NCBI RefSeq assembly: GCF_024054035.1
Contig: NZ_JAMXQU010000002.1
Location: 248,001-312,000, forward strand
DNA: 64,000 bases
Direction: 5' to 3'
DNA from: Asaia lannensis NBRC 102526
GTDB taxonomy: Bacteria > Pseudomonadota > Alphaproteobacteria > Acetobacterales > Acetobacteraceae
The notes beneath the pieces were generated by a model. That model had not been told where the DNA came from, did not search any database, and saw only the letters and a program-made list of their open reading frames with translations. The first letter of the stretch is position 1. The number at the start of each line of letters is the position of its first letter. Both the position numbers and the translations under genes were made by a program. Shown here one piece after another: positions 54,274 through 62,954 of the stretch.

Positions 54274-55311
54274 ATGGCACTCACCCTTTCCGTTCCACCT
54301 TACACGCTTCGTCCGCTTCGCCTGCCCGATGGGGCCGACGTGCATCGTCTGGTCAATGACTGGAGCGTGGTGCGGATGCTGAGCCACCTGCCCTTTCCCT
54401 ATCCCAGAGAACTGGCCGATCAGTGGATTGCCAGTACGATCGAAAGGCAGACAGCCGGCAAGGCGTGGCATTTCGCCATCTGCGAGGGCGAGACCCTGAT
54501 CGGCTGTATCGGTCTTTCGATCGGTCATTCCGGTGATAGCCTCAAGGGCCAGACTGCAAGGATCGGTTACTGGGTAGGACGCCCCTACTGGCGACGCGGA
54601 ATTGCCCGTGCCTGTGTGGGTCATGTCGTGCGCTGGGCTTTCGACACGCTTTCGGTGGCTGAAATCGTCGCCGATGTCGCAGAGGACAATCTGGCGTCTC
54701 TCGCCCTGCTCGACCGCCTTGGCTTTACCCATGCGGGGGCTACACGCGTTCCGTTTCTGTCGCGCGGTCAGGACCCCTATCCTGTTCTGACCTATCGGCT
54801 CGACCGATCAGCCTGCCCGCCTGCCGAAGAAACCGTCGATCCCCCCCAGGAAACGATACGACCGGAAAGCGCTGCGCCTGAGCGTCCTGCAATCAGCCAG
54901 CCAGCCTCACGCATTCTCCTTATCGTGGCAGGCGTGCTGGTTGATCGGGAGCAACGCATTCTTCTCGCCCGTCGCCCGCCCGGCAAACCGATGGCGGGTC
55001 TGTGGGAGTTCCCGGGAGGGAAAGTCGAATCTCATGAATCGCCCGAGCAGGCGCTCATACGCGAACTCGATGAAGAGCTTGGGATCGATATCGCCGCGGG
55101 CTGCATCGCCCCCTTCACCTTCGTTTCGGAAAATATCGGGGCACGGCATCTGTTGATGCCGCTTTATCTCTGCACGCGATGGCGCGGCACGCCCCTACCG
55201 AAAGAAGGTCAGGAACTCGCCTGGGTCAAAGCGGGGAAGCTGGGCGATTATCCCATGCCTGCCCCGGATCGTCCTCTCGTACCACTCCTCAGGGAGCTGT
55301 TCCCCGAATAG
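54274..55311 (+). CDS. Fused GNAT acetyltransferase and Nudix (MutT-type) hydrolase
   Basis: A 345-residue two-domain protein. Residues about 8-175 are a RimJ/RimL-like GNAT domain (YTLRPLRLPDGADVHRLV, IGYWVGRPYWRRGIARACVGHVV). After a Pro/Glu-rich linker (about 176-205) comes a Nudix domain (about 208-345) with a perfect Nudix box, GGKVESHESPEQALIRELDEELGI. The closing half resembles MutT/CtfA 8-oxo-dGTP pyrophosphatase. The start at 54274 has AGGAG about 11 bases upstream. The two activities could be unrelated in substrate; the GNAT target is unknown. Confidence 0.9.
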   Translation: MALTLSVPPYTLRPLRLPDGADVHRLVNDWSVVRMLSHLPFPYPRELADQWIASTIERQTAGKAWHFAICEGETLIGCIGLSIGHSGDSLKGQTARIGYWVGRPYWRRGIARACVGHVVRWAFDTLSVAEIVADVAEDNLASLALLDRLGFTHAGATRVPFLSRGQDPYPVLTYRLDRSACPPAEETVDPPQETIRPESAAPERPAISQPASRILLIVAGVLVDREQRILLARRPPGKPMAGLWEFPGGKVESHESPEQALIRELDEELGIDIAAGCIAPFTFVSENIGARHLLMPLYLCTRWRGTPLPKEGQELAWVKAGKLGDYPMPAPDRPLVPLLRELFPE

Positions 55312-55313
55312 GA

Positions 55314-56225
55314 TCAGGATGCCTTCGAAAGCGCGATCTTGTGCTGGGGCAAGCCGGCCTTGTCAGCGCGGAAGGTGAACAGACTGCCCGATTGCGGGTG
55401 ACGGGCGAGATCTTCAGCTGAAAGCCCCTTGCGAGCGGTCGTCACATAGGCGGTCCTGCGATCATCGCCACCGAACGCCATCTTGGTCACATTCGCCGCC
55501 GGTATGGCGAAAGCCGCCCGCTCGACGCCGTCCGGCGCGAAAGAGCGAACATGCCCGCCACCCCAGGTTGAACACCAGACATTGCCTTCGCAATCTGTCA
55601 CCACGCCATCCGGATAGCCCTTTTCTTCCGGTAGACGCGCGAAAATACGCTTGTTCGAGAGTGTACCGTCCGCGCCGATATCGAAGCGGTAGATCACACC
55701 GAGCGGCGTATCGCAGACATAAAGGAACTTGCCATCCGGCGAGACAGCAGGACCATTCGTCACACTGTATCCCGTATCGTGCTGTCGCAGCACAAACCCG
55801 TCCGGACTGTGCTCGATGCTGTAAAGCGATCCACTCGCTGCCTTTTCCGAGTCATCCATCGTCCCGAACCAGCCACGTCCGTACAGATCGACGCAGCCAT
55901 CGTTCAGCCGGTTGCCGGGTTTGTCGCTCTCCACCTCGAGGATTTTATCGAATGTCCCTGTCTTCGGATCGAAGCGATACAGTCCATCGGGAAGCCCCGC
56001 CAGAAAGGTCCCGTCATCGACAGGCATCAGAAAGGCAACCTTGTTCGGCGCGGCCCAGTGATGCGCCTCGCCCAGTTCGGGCACGAACCGATGGACTTTT
56101 CGTCCGTTGATATCGACGAAATAGACGGCGTTTTCGTCCGAGATCCAGACCGGCCCCTCGCCAAGTTCAGCCCGCACATCGTAAGCGCATGTCGCGCAAG
56201 GCTCGTTTGTGGGTTCAGCCATCAT
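55314..56225 (-). CDS. SMP-30/gluconolactonase-family lactonase
   Basis: A 303-residue six-bladed beta-propeller. RAELGEGPVWISDENAVYFVDI holds the metal-ligand Glu, NRLNDGCVDLYGRGWFGTMD the Asn/Asp, and SVTNGPAVSPDGKFLYVCDT and GYPDGVVTDCEGNVWCSTWGG the remaining ligands. Such enzymes open sugar lactones and fit the oxidative sugar metabolism of acetic acid bacteria. There is no signal peptide, so it acts in the cytoplasm. It converges on the GNAT-Nudix gene with only two bases between. Confidence 0.92.
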   Translation of the reverse strand: MMAEPTNEPCATCAYDVRAELGEGPVWISDENAVYFVDINGRKVHRFVPELGEAHHWAAPNKVAFLMPVDDGTFLAGLPDGLYRFDPKTGTFDKILEVESDKPGNRLNDGCVDLYGRGWFGTMDDSEKAASGSLYSIEHSPDGFVLRQHDTGYSVTNGPAVSPDGKFLYVCDTPLGVIYRFDIGADGTLSNKRIFARLPEEKGYPDGVVTDCEGNVWCSTWGGGHVRSFAPDGVERAAFAIPAANVTKMAFGGDDRRTAYVTTARKGLSAEDLARHPQSGSLFTFRADKAGLPQHKIALSKAS

Positions 56226-56327
56226 CTCTCTCCCGCGAAAAAGTCATTCTAACATCAGGGCGTAACGCAACGTCACCCCGTATGGTTGACGATATCGAAC
56301 CCGCTTACAGAACAGAGGGATATTCCC

Positions 56328-57080
56328 ATGACACCGACCGCCTGCCTTCTGATTATCGGCAATGAAATCCTCTCCGGACGTACGCAGGATGCCAATATAC
56401 GCTTCATCGCGACTGGCCTCGCCCAGGCCGGGATCTCACTCGAGGAAGTTCGTGTCATTCCAGACCGGGCAAGGCGTATCATCGATACTGTGGTGACCTG
56501 TCGTGCCCAGTTTGATCATGTCTTCACCACAGGCGGCATCGGACCGACCCATGACGACATCACGGCAGCCTGTGTCGCTGAGGCGATCGGCGTGCCTCTG
56601 GAAATCCATGCCGAGACCTACGCAAAACTGGAGGCCTATCTTGGCAAGGAAAAGTTCAACAAGGCGCGTCAGCGCATGGCCTGGCTTCCCCGCGGCGCCA
56701 TACCGATCGAAAACAGTGTTTCGATCGCGCCGGGCTTTACCATCGCCAATGTACATGTGATGGCAGGCGTTCCCTCGATCATGCAATCGATGTTCAACGC
56801 CCTGCTCCCCACCCTTAAAGGCGGCGCGCCCCTCTGCTCGGTCGCGTGGCACGCCGATCTTCGTGAAGGCACCCTCGCCGAAGGGCTGGAACTGATCCAG
56901 CATGATTTTCCGGAACTCGACCTCGGCTCCTATCCCTTCGAGAGACCCGATGGGCGAAAAGGCGTCTCTCTCGTTGCCAAAGGCTACGAGCAGGACAAGG
57001 TCGCCGAGGCGGGAGCGCGCATATATGCGCTTATCGACTCGCTGGGGGTCACACCGGTCGAGGGCGAACCTGCCCCCTGA
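56328..57080 (+). CDS. CinA-like molybdopterin-binding-fold protein (competence/damage-inducible)
   Basis: A 250-residue protein of the CinA N-terminal (MoaB/MogA-like) type. ACLLIIGNEILSGRTQDANIRFIA, FDHVFTTGGIGPTHDDITAACVAEAIG and HVMAGVPSIMQSMF are characteristic. The C-terminal amidase (PncC) domain of full CinA is missing. The start at 56328 follows AGAGGGA. Stand-alone forms are common; the substrate is uncertain, and CinA-type proteins hydrolyse ADP-ribose or NAD-related compounds in some species. Confidence 0.92.
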   Translation: MTPTACLLIIGNEILSGRTQDANIRFIATGLAQAGISLEEVRVIPDRARRIIDTVVTCRAQFDHVFTTGGIGPTHDDITAACVAEAIGVPLEIHAETYAKLEAYLGKEKFNKARQRMAWLPRGAIPIENSVSIAPGFTIANVHVMAGVPSIMQSMFNALLPTLKGGAPLCSVAWHADLREGTLAEGLELIQHDFPELDLGSYPFERPDGRKGVSLVAKGYEQDKVAEAGARIYALIDSLGVTPVEGEPAP

Positions 57081-57127
57081 ACGGAAGCCTTGAAGGCTCA
57101 GGTTCGAAATCCCGGTTCAGAAACGAC

Positions 57128-57158
57128 AAACCGCCCGGCCTTGAAGACCGGGCGGTTT
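57128..57158. terminator. Terminator between CinA-like gene and accA
   Basis: AAACCGCCCGG and CCGGGCGGTTT form a perfect 11-base stem with a nine-base loop. It follows the CinA-like gene by about 45 bases and faces accA, so it may serve both strands. Confidence 0.75.
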
Positions 57159-57196
57159 GCATGTTGAGGGAAAAACCCACCCTCACAATTTCCGGA

Positions 57197-57236
57197 TCCA
57201 TGTTGCCGTCTCGCTCTCTCGATGCGGCAACATGGA
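57197..57236 (-). terminator. Perfect 12-base inverted repeat just after accA
   Basis: TCCATGTTGCCG and CGGCAACATGGA are exact inverted copies around a 16-base loop, ending nine bases from the accA stop. No T tract follows on the - strand. It is a candidate terminator or RNA 3'-end stabiliser. Confidence 0.45.
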
Positions 57237-57245
57237 GCGATCAGG

Positions 57246-58202
57246 TCACAGAGCGTCGCGACCCATTGCAAGGAACTTCTCGCGACGCTTGGCCACAAGC
57301 TTCTCGCCCTCGAACGGAATCAGTTCGGCGAGTGTCTCACTGATGGCATCGCCGACTGCCGAGATCGCCTCATCCGGAAAACGCTGTGCGCCACCAATAG
57401 GCTCGGGGATGATACGATCGATCAGCTTGAGCTTGAGCAGATCCTGCGCCGTGAGCTTGAGCGCTTCAGCGGCGGTCGAAGCCTGTTTCGGATCGCGCCA
57501 TAGAATCGATGCTGCACCTTCCGGGGCAATGACCGAATAAATCGAATGCTCGAGCATCAGAACGCGGTCACCCGCGCCAAGGGCCACAGCACCACCCGAT
57601 CCGCCTTCGCCGATAATGATCGCCACCAGCGGAACAGGCGCGCGCAGGCAGCAATCGGTGGAGCGTGCAATCGCCTGAGCCTGACCGCGCTCTTCGGCAT
57701 CGATTCCCGGCCAGGCACCGGATGTGTCGATAAAGGTCAGGATAGGCAGACTGAAACGACCGGCCATTTCAACCAGACGCTGTGCCTTGCGATAGCCTTC
57801 GGGCTTGGGCATGCCGAAATTGTGACGCAGACGCGATTCCATGTCGAAACCGCGCTCCGTGCCAATCACCATGACGGCCTGACCGCGAAAACGTGCAAGA
57901 CCGCCGACAATGGCCTGATCGTCATGGCCAAGGCGATCGCCAGCCAGCGGCGTATAGTCCTCAAGCAGACCCCGGAAATAATCGAGGGCACGAGGACGCT
58001 GCGCATGGCGTGCAACCATGACTTTCTGCCACGGCGTCAGCTTGGTGTAAGCCGCACGCAGCTGCTTTTCCGCCTTGTCGGACAGCTTGCCGATTTCGTC
58101 GGCAATGTTGATGCCTTCGCCGTCCTTGGCCATCTGGCGAAGTTCGGCAATCTTGTTTTCAAGCTCGGCAACCGGCTTTTCGAAATCGAGATACTGACGC
58201 AT
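57246..58202 (-). CDS. accA: Acetyl-CoA carboxylase carboxyltransferase subunit alpha
   Basis: With AccD, transfers carboxyl from biotin to acetyl-CoA to make malonyl-CoA. MRQYLDFEKPVAELENKIAELR opens the protein; RNFGMPKPEGYRKAQRLVEMA, FIDTSGAWPGIDAEERGQAQAIA and GEGGSGGAVALGAGDRVLML are the carboxyltransferase blocks. Length is 318. The start at 58202 excludes a cysteine-rich extension. It lies 45 bases downstream of xerD on the same strand. Confidence 0.97.
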   Translation of the reverse strand: MRQYLDFEKPVAELENKIAELRQMAKDGEGINIADEIGKLSDKAEKQLRAAYTKLTPWQKVMVARHAQRPRALDYFRGLLEDYTPLAGDRLGHDDQAIVGGLARFRGQAVMVIGTERGFDMESRLRHNFGMPKPEGYRKAQRLVEMAGRFSLPILTFIDTSGAWPGIDAEERGQAQAIARSTDCCLRAPVPLVAIIIGEGGSGGAVALGAGDRVLMLEHSIYSVIAPEGAASILWRDPKQASTAAEALKLTAQDLLKLKLIDRIIPEPIGGAQRFPDEAISAVGDAISETLAELIPFEGEKLVAKRREKFLAMGRDAL

Positions 58203-58247
58203 GCCCCGCCGATAGCACGGCTTAAGGTTGCACAACAATCCGTTGCT

Positions 58248-59177
58248 TTATGCTGTTGTCTCATCCGAAAGCGGATGATGTCGGGTCAGAACCTGTCTGA
58301 GCCTTTCCTGCATCACATGGGTATAGATCTGGGTCGTCGCGATATCGGCATGACCGAGCAGCATCTGCAGGGCGCGCAGATCGGCACCGCGTTCCAGAAG
58401 ATGGGTAGCAAACGAGTGTCGCAGAACATGGGGCGAGACCTGTTCAGGATCGAGCCCGGCCCGAAGCGATGCCTGAAAAAGGATCTTGTCGAAACCCTGA
58501 CGCGTCAGAGGACGCGAGGGATTACGCCCCGGAAAGAGATAGGGGCTGTCGATATCGCGATCATGATGCAGAAGAGCCAGCGCTGCCTCTCTTGCTGCAT
58601 GCGACACAGGTATCAGGCGTTCACGCCCCCCCTTGCCGCGTATCAGCACCATCGGGGCATCGCGCAGGAACAGGCGCCCCGGCAGGGAAAGCAGTTCCGA
58701 GACGCGCAGCCCCGTTGTGTAGAGAAGCTCGAGAGCAGCGCGGCAGACGAGATCGCGCCGGGGATCGTCATGGCCGGCACAGCCCTTTTCAAGAAGATCC
58801 GTTACCTGCGCTTCCGACAGAAGTTTGGGTAGCGGCGCGTCGAGGCGCGGCATCTGGATGCTCTCGGTCGGATCGGAAGCACACCAGTTCTCACGCAGGG
58901 CAAAACGATAGAACTGTCGCAGGCAGGAAAGACGCCTTGCCGCTGTGCGGGCCGAAAGCCCTGCACTCCCCATAGAGGCGGCGTAGGCGGATACCGCGTC
59001 GCGCTTTGCATCCAGAAGCGCAACGGGATGGCCCGGCACCCAATGGGTCAGGAAACCGATAAAATCCTCGAGATCGGCCATATAGGCCAGTCGTGTGCGA
59101 GGGGCAGCATTACGCTCGGCGGCGAGCATTTCAAGAAAGGCCTCTCCGGCGGGCGGCAGGGCCTTGTCCCGACTCAT
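58248..59177 (-). CDS. xerD: Tyrosine recombinase XerD
   Basis: A 309-residue tyrosine recombinase that resolves chromosome dimers at dif with XerC. The N-terminal SAM-like domain has RLAYMADLEDFIGFL. The catalytic domain shows TTGLRVSELL (Arg), RGKGGRERLIPV (Lys), HVLRHSFATHLL (His-x2-Arg), and LGHADIATTQIYTHV (His and nucleophile Tyr). No mobile element flanks it, which supports the housekeeping role. The start at 59177 excludes a long leader. XerC rather than XerD cannot be fully excluded. Confidence 0.93.
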   Translation of the reverse strand: MSRDKALPPAGEAFLEMLAAERNAAPRTRLAYMADLEDFIGFLTHWVPGHPVALLDAKRDAVSAYAASMGSAGLSARTAARRLSCLRQFYRFALRENWCASDPTESIQMPRLDAPLPKLLSEAQVTDLLEKGCAGHDDPRRDLVCRAALELLYTTGLRVSELLSLPGRLFLRDAPMVLIRGKGGRERLIPVSHAAREAALALLHHDRDIDSPYLFPGRNPSRPLTRQGFDKILFQASLRAGLDPEQVSPHVLRHSFATHLLERGADLRALQMLLGHADIATTQIYTHVMQERLRQVLTRHHPLSDETTA

Positions 59178-59214
59178 GCCACTTCCAGGGGCGCAGTCAG
59201 GGTTAAAGACCCGT

Positions 59215-59463
59215 TCAGTGCTGCAGTCCGGGCGCAGCAGCCGGTTCCGGCAGGGCCGGCAATGCAGGCATCGCACCCGGTGCGCCCGACGTCGCCGGAG
59301 ACGCGGTCGAGGCAGCGAATTGCGCGCCGGGCAGATCCTTGTGAACGATCGTCTGGACCGGCAAAGGCGGATTCATGCCCAGCTTCAGAAATGCCCCGCC
59401 GAGGACCAGCACAACCAGTACGAGAACTGCGGCGGCAATTCTGGGCAAGCTCAACGTCGACAT
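59215..59463 (-). CDS. Small membrane-anchored protein, Pro/Ala-rich, unknown
   Basis: An 82-residue protein I do not recognise. One N-terminal helix (IAAAVLVLVVLVLGGAFLKLG) acts as membrane anchor, followed by NPPLPVQTIVHKDLPGAQFA and a low-complexity Ala/Pro/Ser tail. AGGAG lies six bases before the ATG, which makes translation likely. It lies upstream of xerD on the same strand and is divergent from aroKB. Confidence 0.75.
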   Translation of the reverse strand: MSTLSLPRIAAAVLVLVVLVLGGAFLKLGMNPPLPVQTIVHKDLPGAQFAASTASPATSGAPGAMPALPALPEPAAAPGLQH

Positions 59464-59581
59464 GAAAGCTCCTGCAATAACGAGCGGATAAAAGAGGCAG
59501 ACCCGATACGCCCCGTGTGAAGCCTGTCCGGCAAGGCCTGCTCGGTGGCGAGCTGCTTTCCTCTATGTTAGCCTTGCATGA

Positions 59582-61321
59582 ATGTCACGCCCCACCTTTT
59601 TCTCCGATCGATCCGAAACGATGCCAGATTTACCTGATCCCACACCGGGATCGGCTTTTCTCACACCGTCCCAGCCTGCGGGACTGACCCCGTCCTCAGG
59701 AATTATCGTTCTCGTCGGCCTGATGGGTGCTGGAAAGACGACAATCGGACGTCGCCTTGCGGCTCGACTCGGCCTCGATTTCGTCGATGCCGATCATGAA
59801 ATCGAACGCGCAGCTGGGTGCACCATTGCCGAAATTTTTGCCCGTCATGGTGAACCGGCCTTCAGGGATGGGGAGCGTCGCGTCATCCAGCGCCTGCTTC
59901 AGGGACCGCCCAAGGTGCTCGCGACCGGCGGGGGCGCCTTTATCGATGCCCAGACACGCCATCTGGTCAAGACATCGGCCCGATCGATCTGGCTGCGCTG
60001 CCCGTTGCCTGTCCTCGTCCGACGCGTCTCAGGACGAACCGGCCGCCCCCTTCTCGACAAGGGCAATGTCGAATCCACCCTTGCCGCGCTTCAGGCGCAG
60101 CGCCACCCCATTTATGCAGAGGCCGATATCATCGTGGATTGCGGAGATGACAGCATCGATCACGGTGCCCAACGTATTGTGGAAGCCCTCGACTCCTACG
60201 CTCACCCCCTCAGAGTGCCCGTCACCCTGGATGCGCATCGCTATGAGGTTCTGATAGGCCCGGATCTGATCAGTCGCGCAGGCGCCTATCTTGCCCCGAT
60301 CCTGCCCCAGAAGCGTGTCGTGGTGGTGACAGATGAAACCGTCGCGTCCCTCCATCTTCCCCGACTGATGACCGCTCTGGATGAGACCGGCATTCAGGCC
60401 AAGGCCTTTGTCGTGCCGGTCGGCGAGGAATCGAAGTCGCTCACCCGCTATGCCGCTCTGATCAATGACATTCTCGATTACGGCATCGAACGCCATACGA
60501 CCGTGATCGGACTCGGTGGCGGGGTCGTGGGCGATCTCTCCGGATTTGTAGCCTCGAGCCTGTTGCGCGGCGTGCCTTTCGTGCAGATTCCCACAACCCT
60601 TCTCTCTCAGGTCGATAGTTCCGTAGGGGGCAAGACCGGCCTGAATGCCCGTGCTGGCAAGAATCTGGTCGGGGCGTTCTATCAGCCGCAGATTGTTCTC
60701 GCCGACAGCTCTGCCCTGGCAACACTGTCACGCCGCGAGCGCGTGGCGGGCTATGCCGAAATCGTCAAGGCTGGACTGATCGCTGACCCTGCCCTGTTCG
60801 ACTGGTGCGAAACCCATGGCGAACTCATCCTCGACGGCGATCCTGCCGCACTGAGCGAAGCCGTGCAGCGCGCCTGTGCTTTCAAGGCCAGGGTCGTTAT
60901 GGAAGATGAAAAGGAGACCGCCGCGCAGGACGGTCGCGCACTTCTCAATCTCGGTCATTCCTTCGGTCACGCTCTGGAGGCCCATTACCGTTATGACGGT
61001 CGCCTGCTCCATGGGGAGGCGGTGTCTGTAGGGCTGTGCCTGGCCGGCGCGCTTTCGGTTGCGCTGGGTTACTGTCCGCAAGCCGATCTCGACCGCGTCG
61101 AAGCGCATCTGCGCAGTCTGGGCATGCCTGCCGGGCTCGACTGGTTCGATGAAACCCTGAGCGCAGAAGAGCTGATCGCGTCGATGGCGCGCGACAAAAA
61201 GGTGAAGGACGGACGTCTGTCATTCGTGCTGATGCGCGGAATCGGCAAGGCCTTCACCACCCGTGATGTTGAAATGGACACGGTGCGTGACGTTTTGGTC
61301 CAGGCAGGATGCAGCAAGTGA
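59582..61321 (+). CDS. aroKB: Bifunctional shikimate kinase / 3-dehydroquinate synthase
   Basis: A 579-residue fusion of two steps of the shikimate pathway. The AroK domain spans about residues 38-210: Walker A GLMGAGKTT (46-54), DADHEIERAAGCTIAEIF, RDGERR and ATGGGAF. The AroB domain spans about 215-570: VVVVTDETVASLHL, GLGGGVVGDLSGFVASSLLRGVPFVQIPTTLLSQVDSSVGGKTG and LNLGHSFGHALEAH (zinc ligands). Usually these are two adjacent genes, aroK and aroB; here no stop separates them. The ATG at 59582 is used; another at 59621 is possible. Confidence 0.96.
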   Translation: MSRPTFFSDRSETMPDLPDPTPGSAFLTPSQPAGLTPSSGIIVLVGLMGAGKTTIGRRLAARLGLDFVDADHEIERAAGCTIAEIFARHGEPAFRDGERRVIQRLLQGPPKVLATGGGAFIDAQTRHLVKTSARSIWLRCPLPVLVRRVSGRTGRPLLDKGNVESTLAALQAQRHPIYAEADIIVDCGDDSIDHGAQRIVEALDSYAHPLRVPVTLDAHRYEVLIGPDLISRAGAYLAPILPQKRVVVVTDETVASLHLPRLMTALDETGIQAKAFVVPVGEESKSLTRYAALINDILDYGIERHTTVIGLGGGVVGDLSGFVASSLLRGVPFVQIPTTLLSQVDSSVGGKTGLNARAGKNLVGAFYQPQIVLADSSALATLSRRERVAGYAEIVKAGLIADPALFDWCETHGELILDGDPAALSEAVQRACAFKARVVMEDEKETAAQDGRALLNLGHSFGHALEAHYRYDGRLLHGEAVSVGLCLAGALSVALGYCPQADLDRVEAHLRSLGMPAGLDWFDETLSAEELIASMARDKKVKDGRLSFVLMRGIGKAFTTRDVEMDTVRDVLVQAGCSK

Positions 61322-61632
61322 AATAAGCAGGGCAACAAGGGCTGTTTTCCTTACAAAACAGCCATTCTCCTCACGATCCGTTGATGACACTAATTCCAGT
61401 CAAACCCGCTAGAACAAGTTGCAGCATAAGAAATTGTTAATGAGACGGAATGGAGTGTTGCAGTTTGGACACGGCTATTTCGTCTAATCGTCAAATACCT
61501 ATGGAACTCACTTCCTGAACCGGAACTGACGGCTCTATACGCACTTATGCATCGCGCTGAGCTTGTTGTCGCTTCGCCTCTTCGGAGGGAACACAGCAAG
61601 CTTGAATGGATGAATTTATGAGGACGAAACTA
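61322..61632. other. Intergenic region before the OmpA-family gene
   Basis: About 311 bases without a supported gene. After the aroKB terminator hairpin it contains AT-rich DNA (61380-61450) and a long leader up to the outer membrane protein gene. A GGAGGG at about 61585 is too far from any start to be used. I see no firm promoter. Confidence 0.55.
61341..61364 (+). terminator. Hairpin terminator after aroKB
   Basis: GGCTGTTTT and AAAACAGCC form a perfect nine-base stem with a six-base loop, 19 bases after the aroKB stop. Only a mixed pyrimidine stretch (attctcctc) follows. Confidence 0.6.
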
Positions 61633-62772
61633 ATGCGTCTCCGCACGGCACTTCTGGCCATGACGTCGATGGCAGCCGCCCCGACGATCGCCATGGCGAG
61701 CACCATCACCGGCCCGTATGTCAATATCGGCGGTGGCTACAACTTGGTCCAGCAGCAGCACGGCCGCTTCGCGCCGACCACGCAGGCTGATGGCACGGGC
61801 AGCAACAACGCGAGCAGCTCACGCTTCCGTCACAAGGACGGCTTCACGGGCTTCGGTTCGTTCGGCTGGGGCTTCGGCAACGGTCTGCGCGCTGAAGTTG
61901 AAGGCGTTTACAACTACTCGCAGATCAACCATCGCACGCCGACCGCTGTGCCTGGTTCGACCAGCGGTTCCGACCAGTCCTACGGTGGCTTCATCAACGT
62001 CCTGTACGACATTGATCTGGCCCAGTTCGGCATCAATGCTCCTGTCACGCCGTTCGTCGGTGTCGGTGCAGGTTACCTGTGGCAGCATTACAACCCGATC
62101 ACCACGGCTTACAGCAACGGCGCTGTGAACCGCGTTGGCGGCACGCAGGGTGGCTTCGCCTATCAGGGCATCGTCGGTGCAGCTTACGACATTCCGGGTG
62201 TTCCGGGTCTCGCGCTCACCACCGAATACCGCATGATCGGCCAGACGTTCTCGGACGGCGCATACCGCTCCACCTCCTGGAACAGCAGCGGCCTGCATAA
62301 GGGTCATGTGAACTTCGATCAGCGCTTCAACCACCAGTTCATCCTGGGTCTGCGCTATGCGTTCGATACGGCTCCCCCGCCGCCGCCGCCGGTTGCAGTC
62401 GTTGCTCCGCCTGCAGTTCAGCCTGCCCGCACCTACCTGGTGTTCTTCGATTGGGACAAGTCGAACCTGACGGGCCGCGCTCGTGAGATCGTTGCCCAGG
62501 CAGCTCAGGCTTCCACGCACGTCCAGACGACGCGCATCGAAGTCAACGGCTACACCGACAACTCTGCTGCTCACCCCGGTGCACGCGGCCAGAAGTACAA
62601 CATGGGCCTTTCGGTCCGTCGCGCACAGTCGGTCAAGGCTGAGCTGATCCGTGACGGCGTTCCTGCCGCTGCGATCGACATCCACGGCTATGGCGAGCAG
62701 CATCCGCTGGTCCCGACGGGTCCGAACACCCGTGAGCCGCAGAACCGTCGCGTCGAAATCATCCTTCGCTGA
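61633..62772 (+). CDS. OmpA-family outer membrane protein
   Basis: A 379-residue outer membrane protein. A signal peptide (RTALLAMTSMAAAPTIAMAS) precedes an eight-stranded barrel-like domain beginning GPYVNIGGGYNLVQQQ and running to about residue 250. A Pro/Val linker (PPPPPPVAVVAPPAV) and a C-terminal OmpA peptidoglycan-binding domain follow: YLVFFDWDKSNLTGRAREIVAQAA, VNGYTDNSAAHPGARGQKYNMGLSVRRAQSVK, NRRVEIILR. AGGA eight bases before the ATG supports this start; ATGs at 61606 and 61618 are alternatives. The codon choice looks like that of a highly expressed gene. Confidence 0.94.
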   Translation: MRLRTALLAMTSMAAAPTIAMASTITGPYVNIGGGYNLVQQQHGRFAPTTQADGTGSNNASSSRFRHKDGFTGFGSFGWGFGNGLRAEVEGVYNYSQINHRTPTAVPGSTSGSDQSYGGFINVLYDIDLAQFGINAPVTPFVGVGAGYLWQHYNPITTAYSNGAVNRVGGTQGGFAYQGIVGAAYDIPGVPGLALTTEYRMIGQTFSDGAYRSTSWNSSGLHKGHVNFDQRFNHQFILGLRYAFDTAPPPPPPVAVVAPPAVQPARTYLVFFDWDKSNLTGRAREIVAQAAQASTHVQTTRIEVNGYTDNSAAHPGARGQKYNMGLSVRRAQSVKAELIRDGVPAAAIDIHGYGEQHPLVPTGPNTREPQNRRVEIILR

Positions 62773-62822
62773 TTTCGGCCTGAGAAAGAGGCCTCTTGGG
62801 AGGTCTCTTGATCGGTTCCAGA

Positions 62823-62858
62823 AAAAAGGCCTCCGGCATTCGTGCCGGAGGCCTTTTT
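62823..62858 (+). terminator. Strong terminator after the OmpA-family gene
   Basis: AAAAAGGCCTCCGGCA and TGCCGGAGGCCTTTTT form a perfect 16-base stem closed by a TTCG tetraloop and ending in a T tract. It fits a highly expressed gene. The same symmetry means it could also act on the - strand. Confidence 0.92.
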
Positions 62859-62954
62859 CTTTGCCTGCCTCTTGTATTGACGATCCATGGATTACACGTA
62901 TGTAATGTATGACAGATGATACTCTCCCGACATCGGGCTTCAAGGAGGTTGGTT

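Noticed and set aside
58248-59177. xerD as a phage or integron integrase
   Set aside because: Length, motifs and lack of attachment sites, tRNA target or phage genes nearby fit the housekeeping recombinase.
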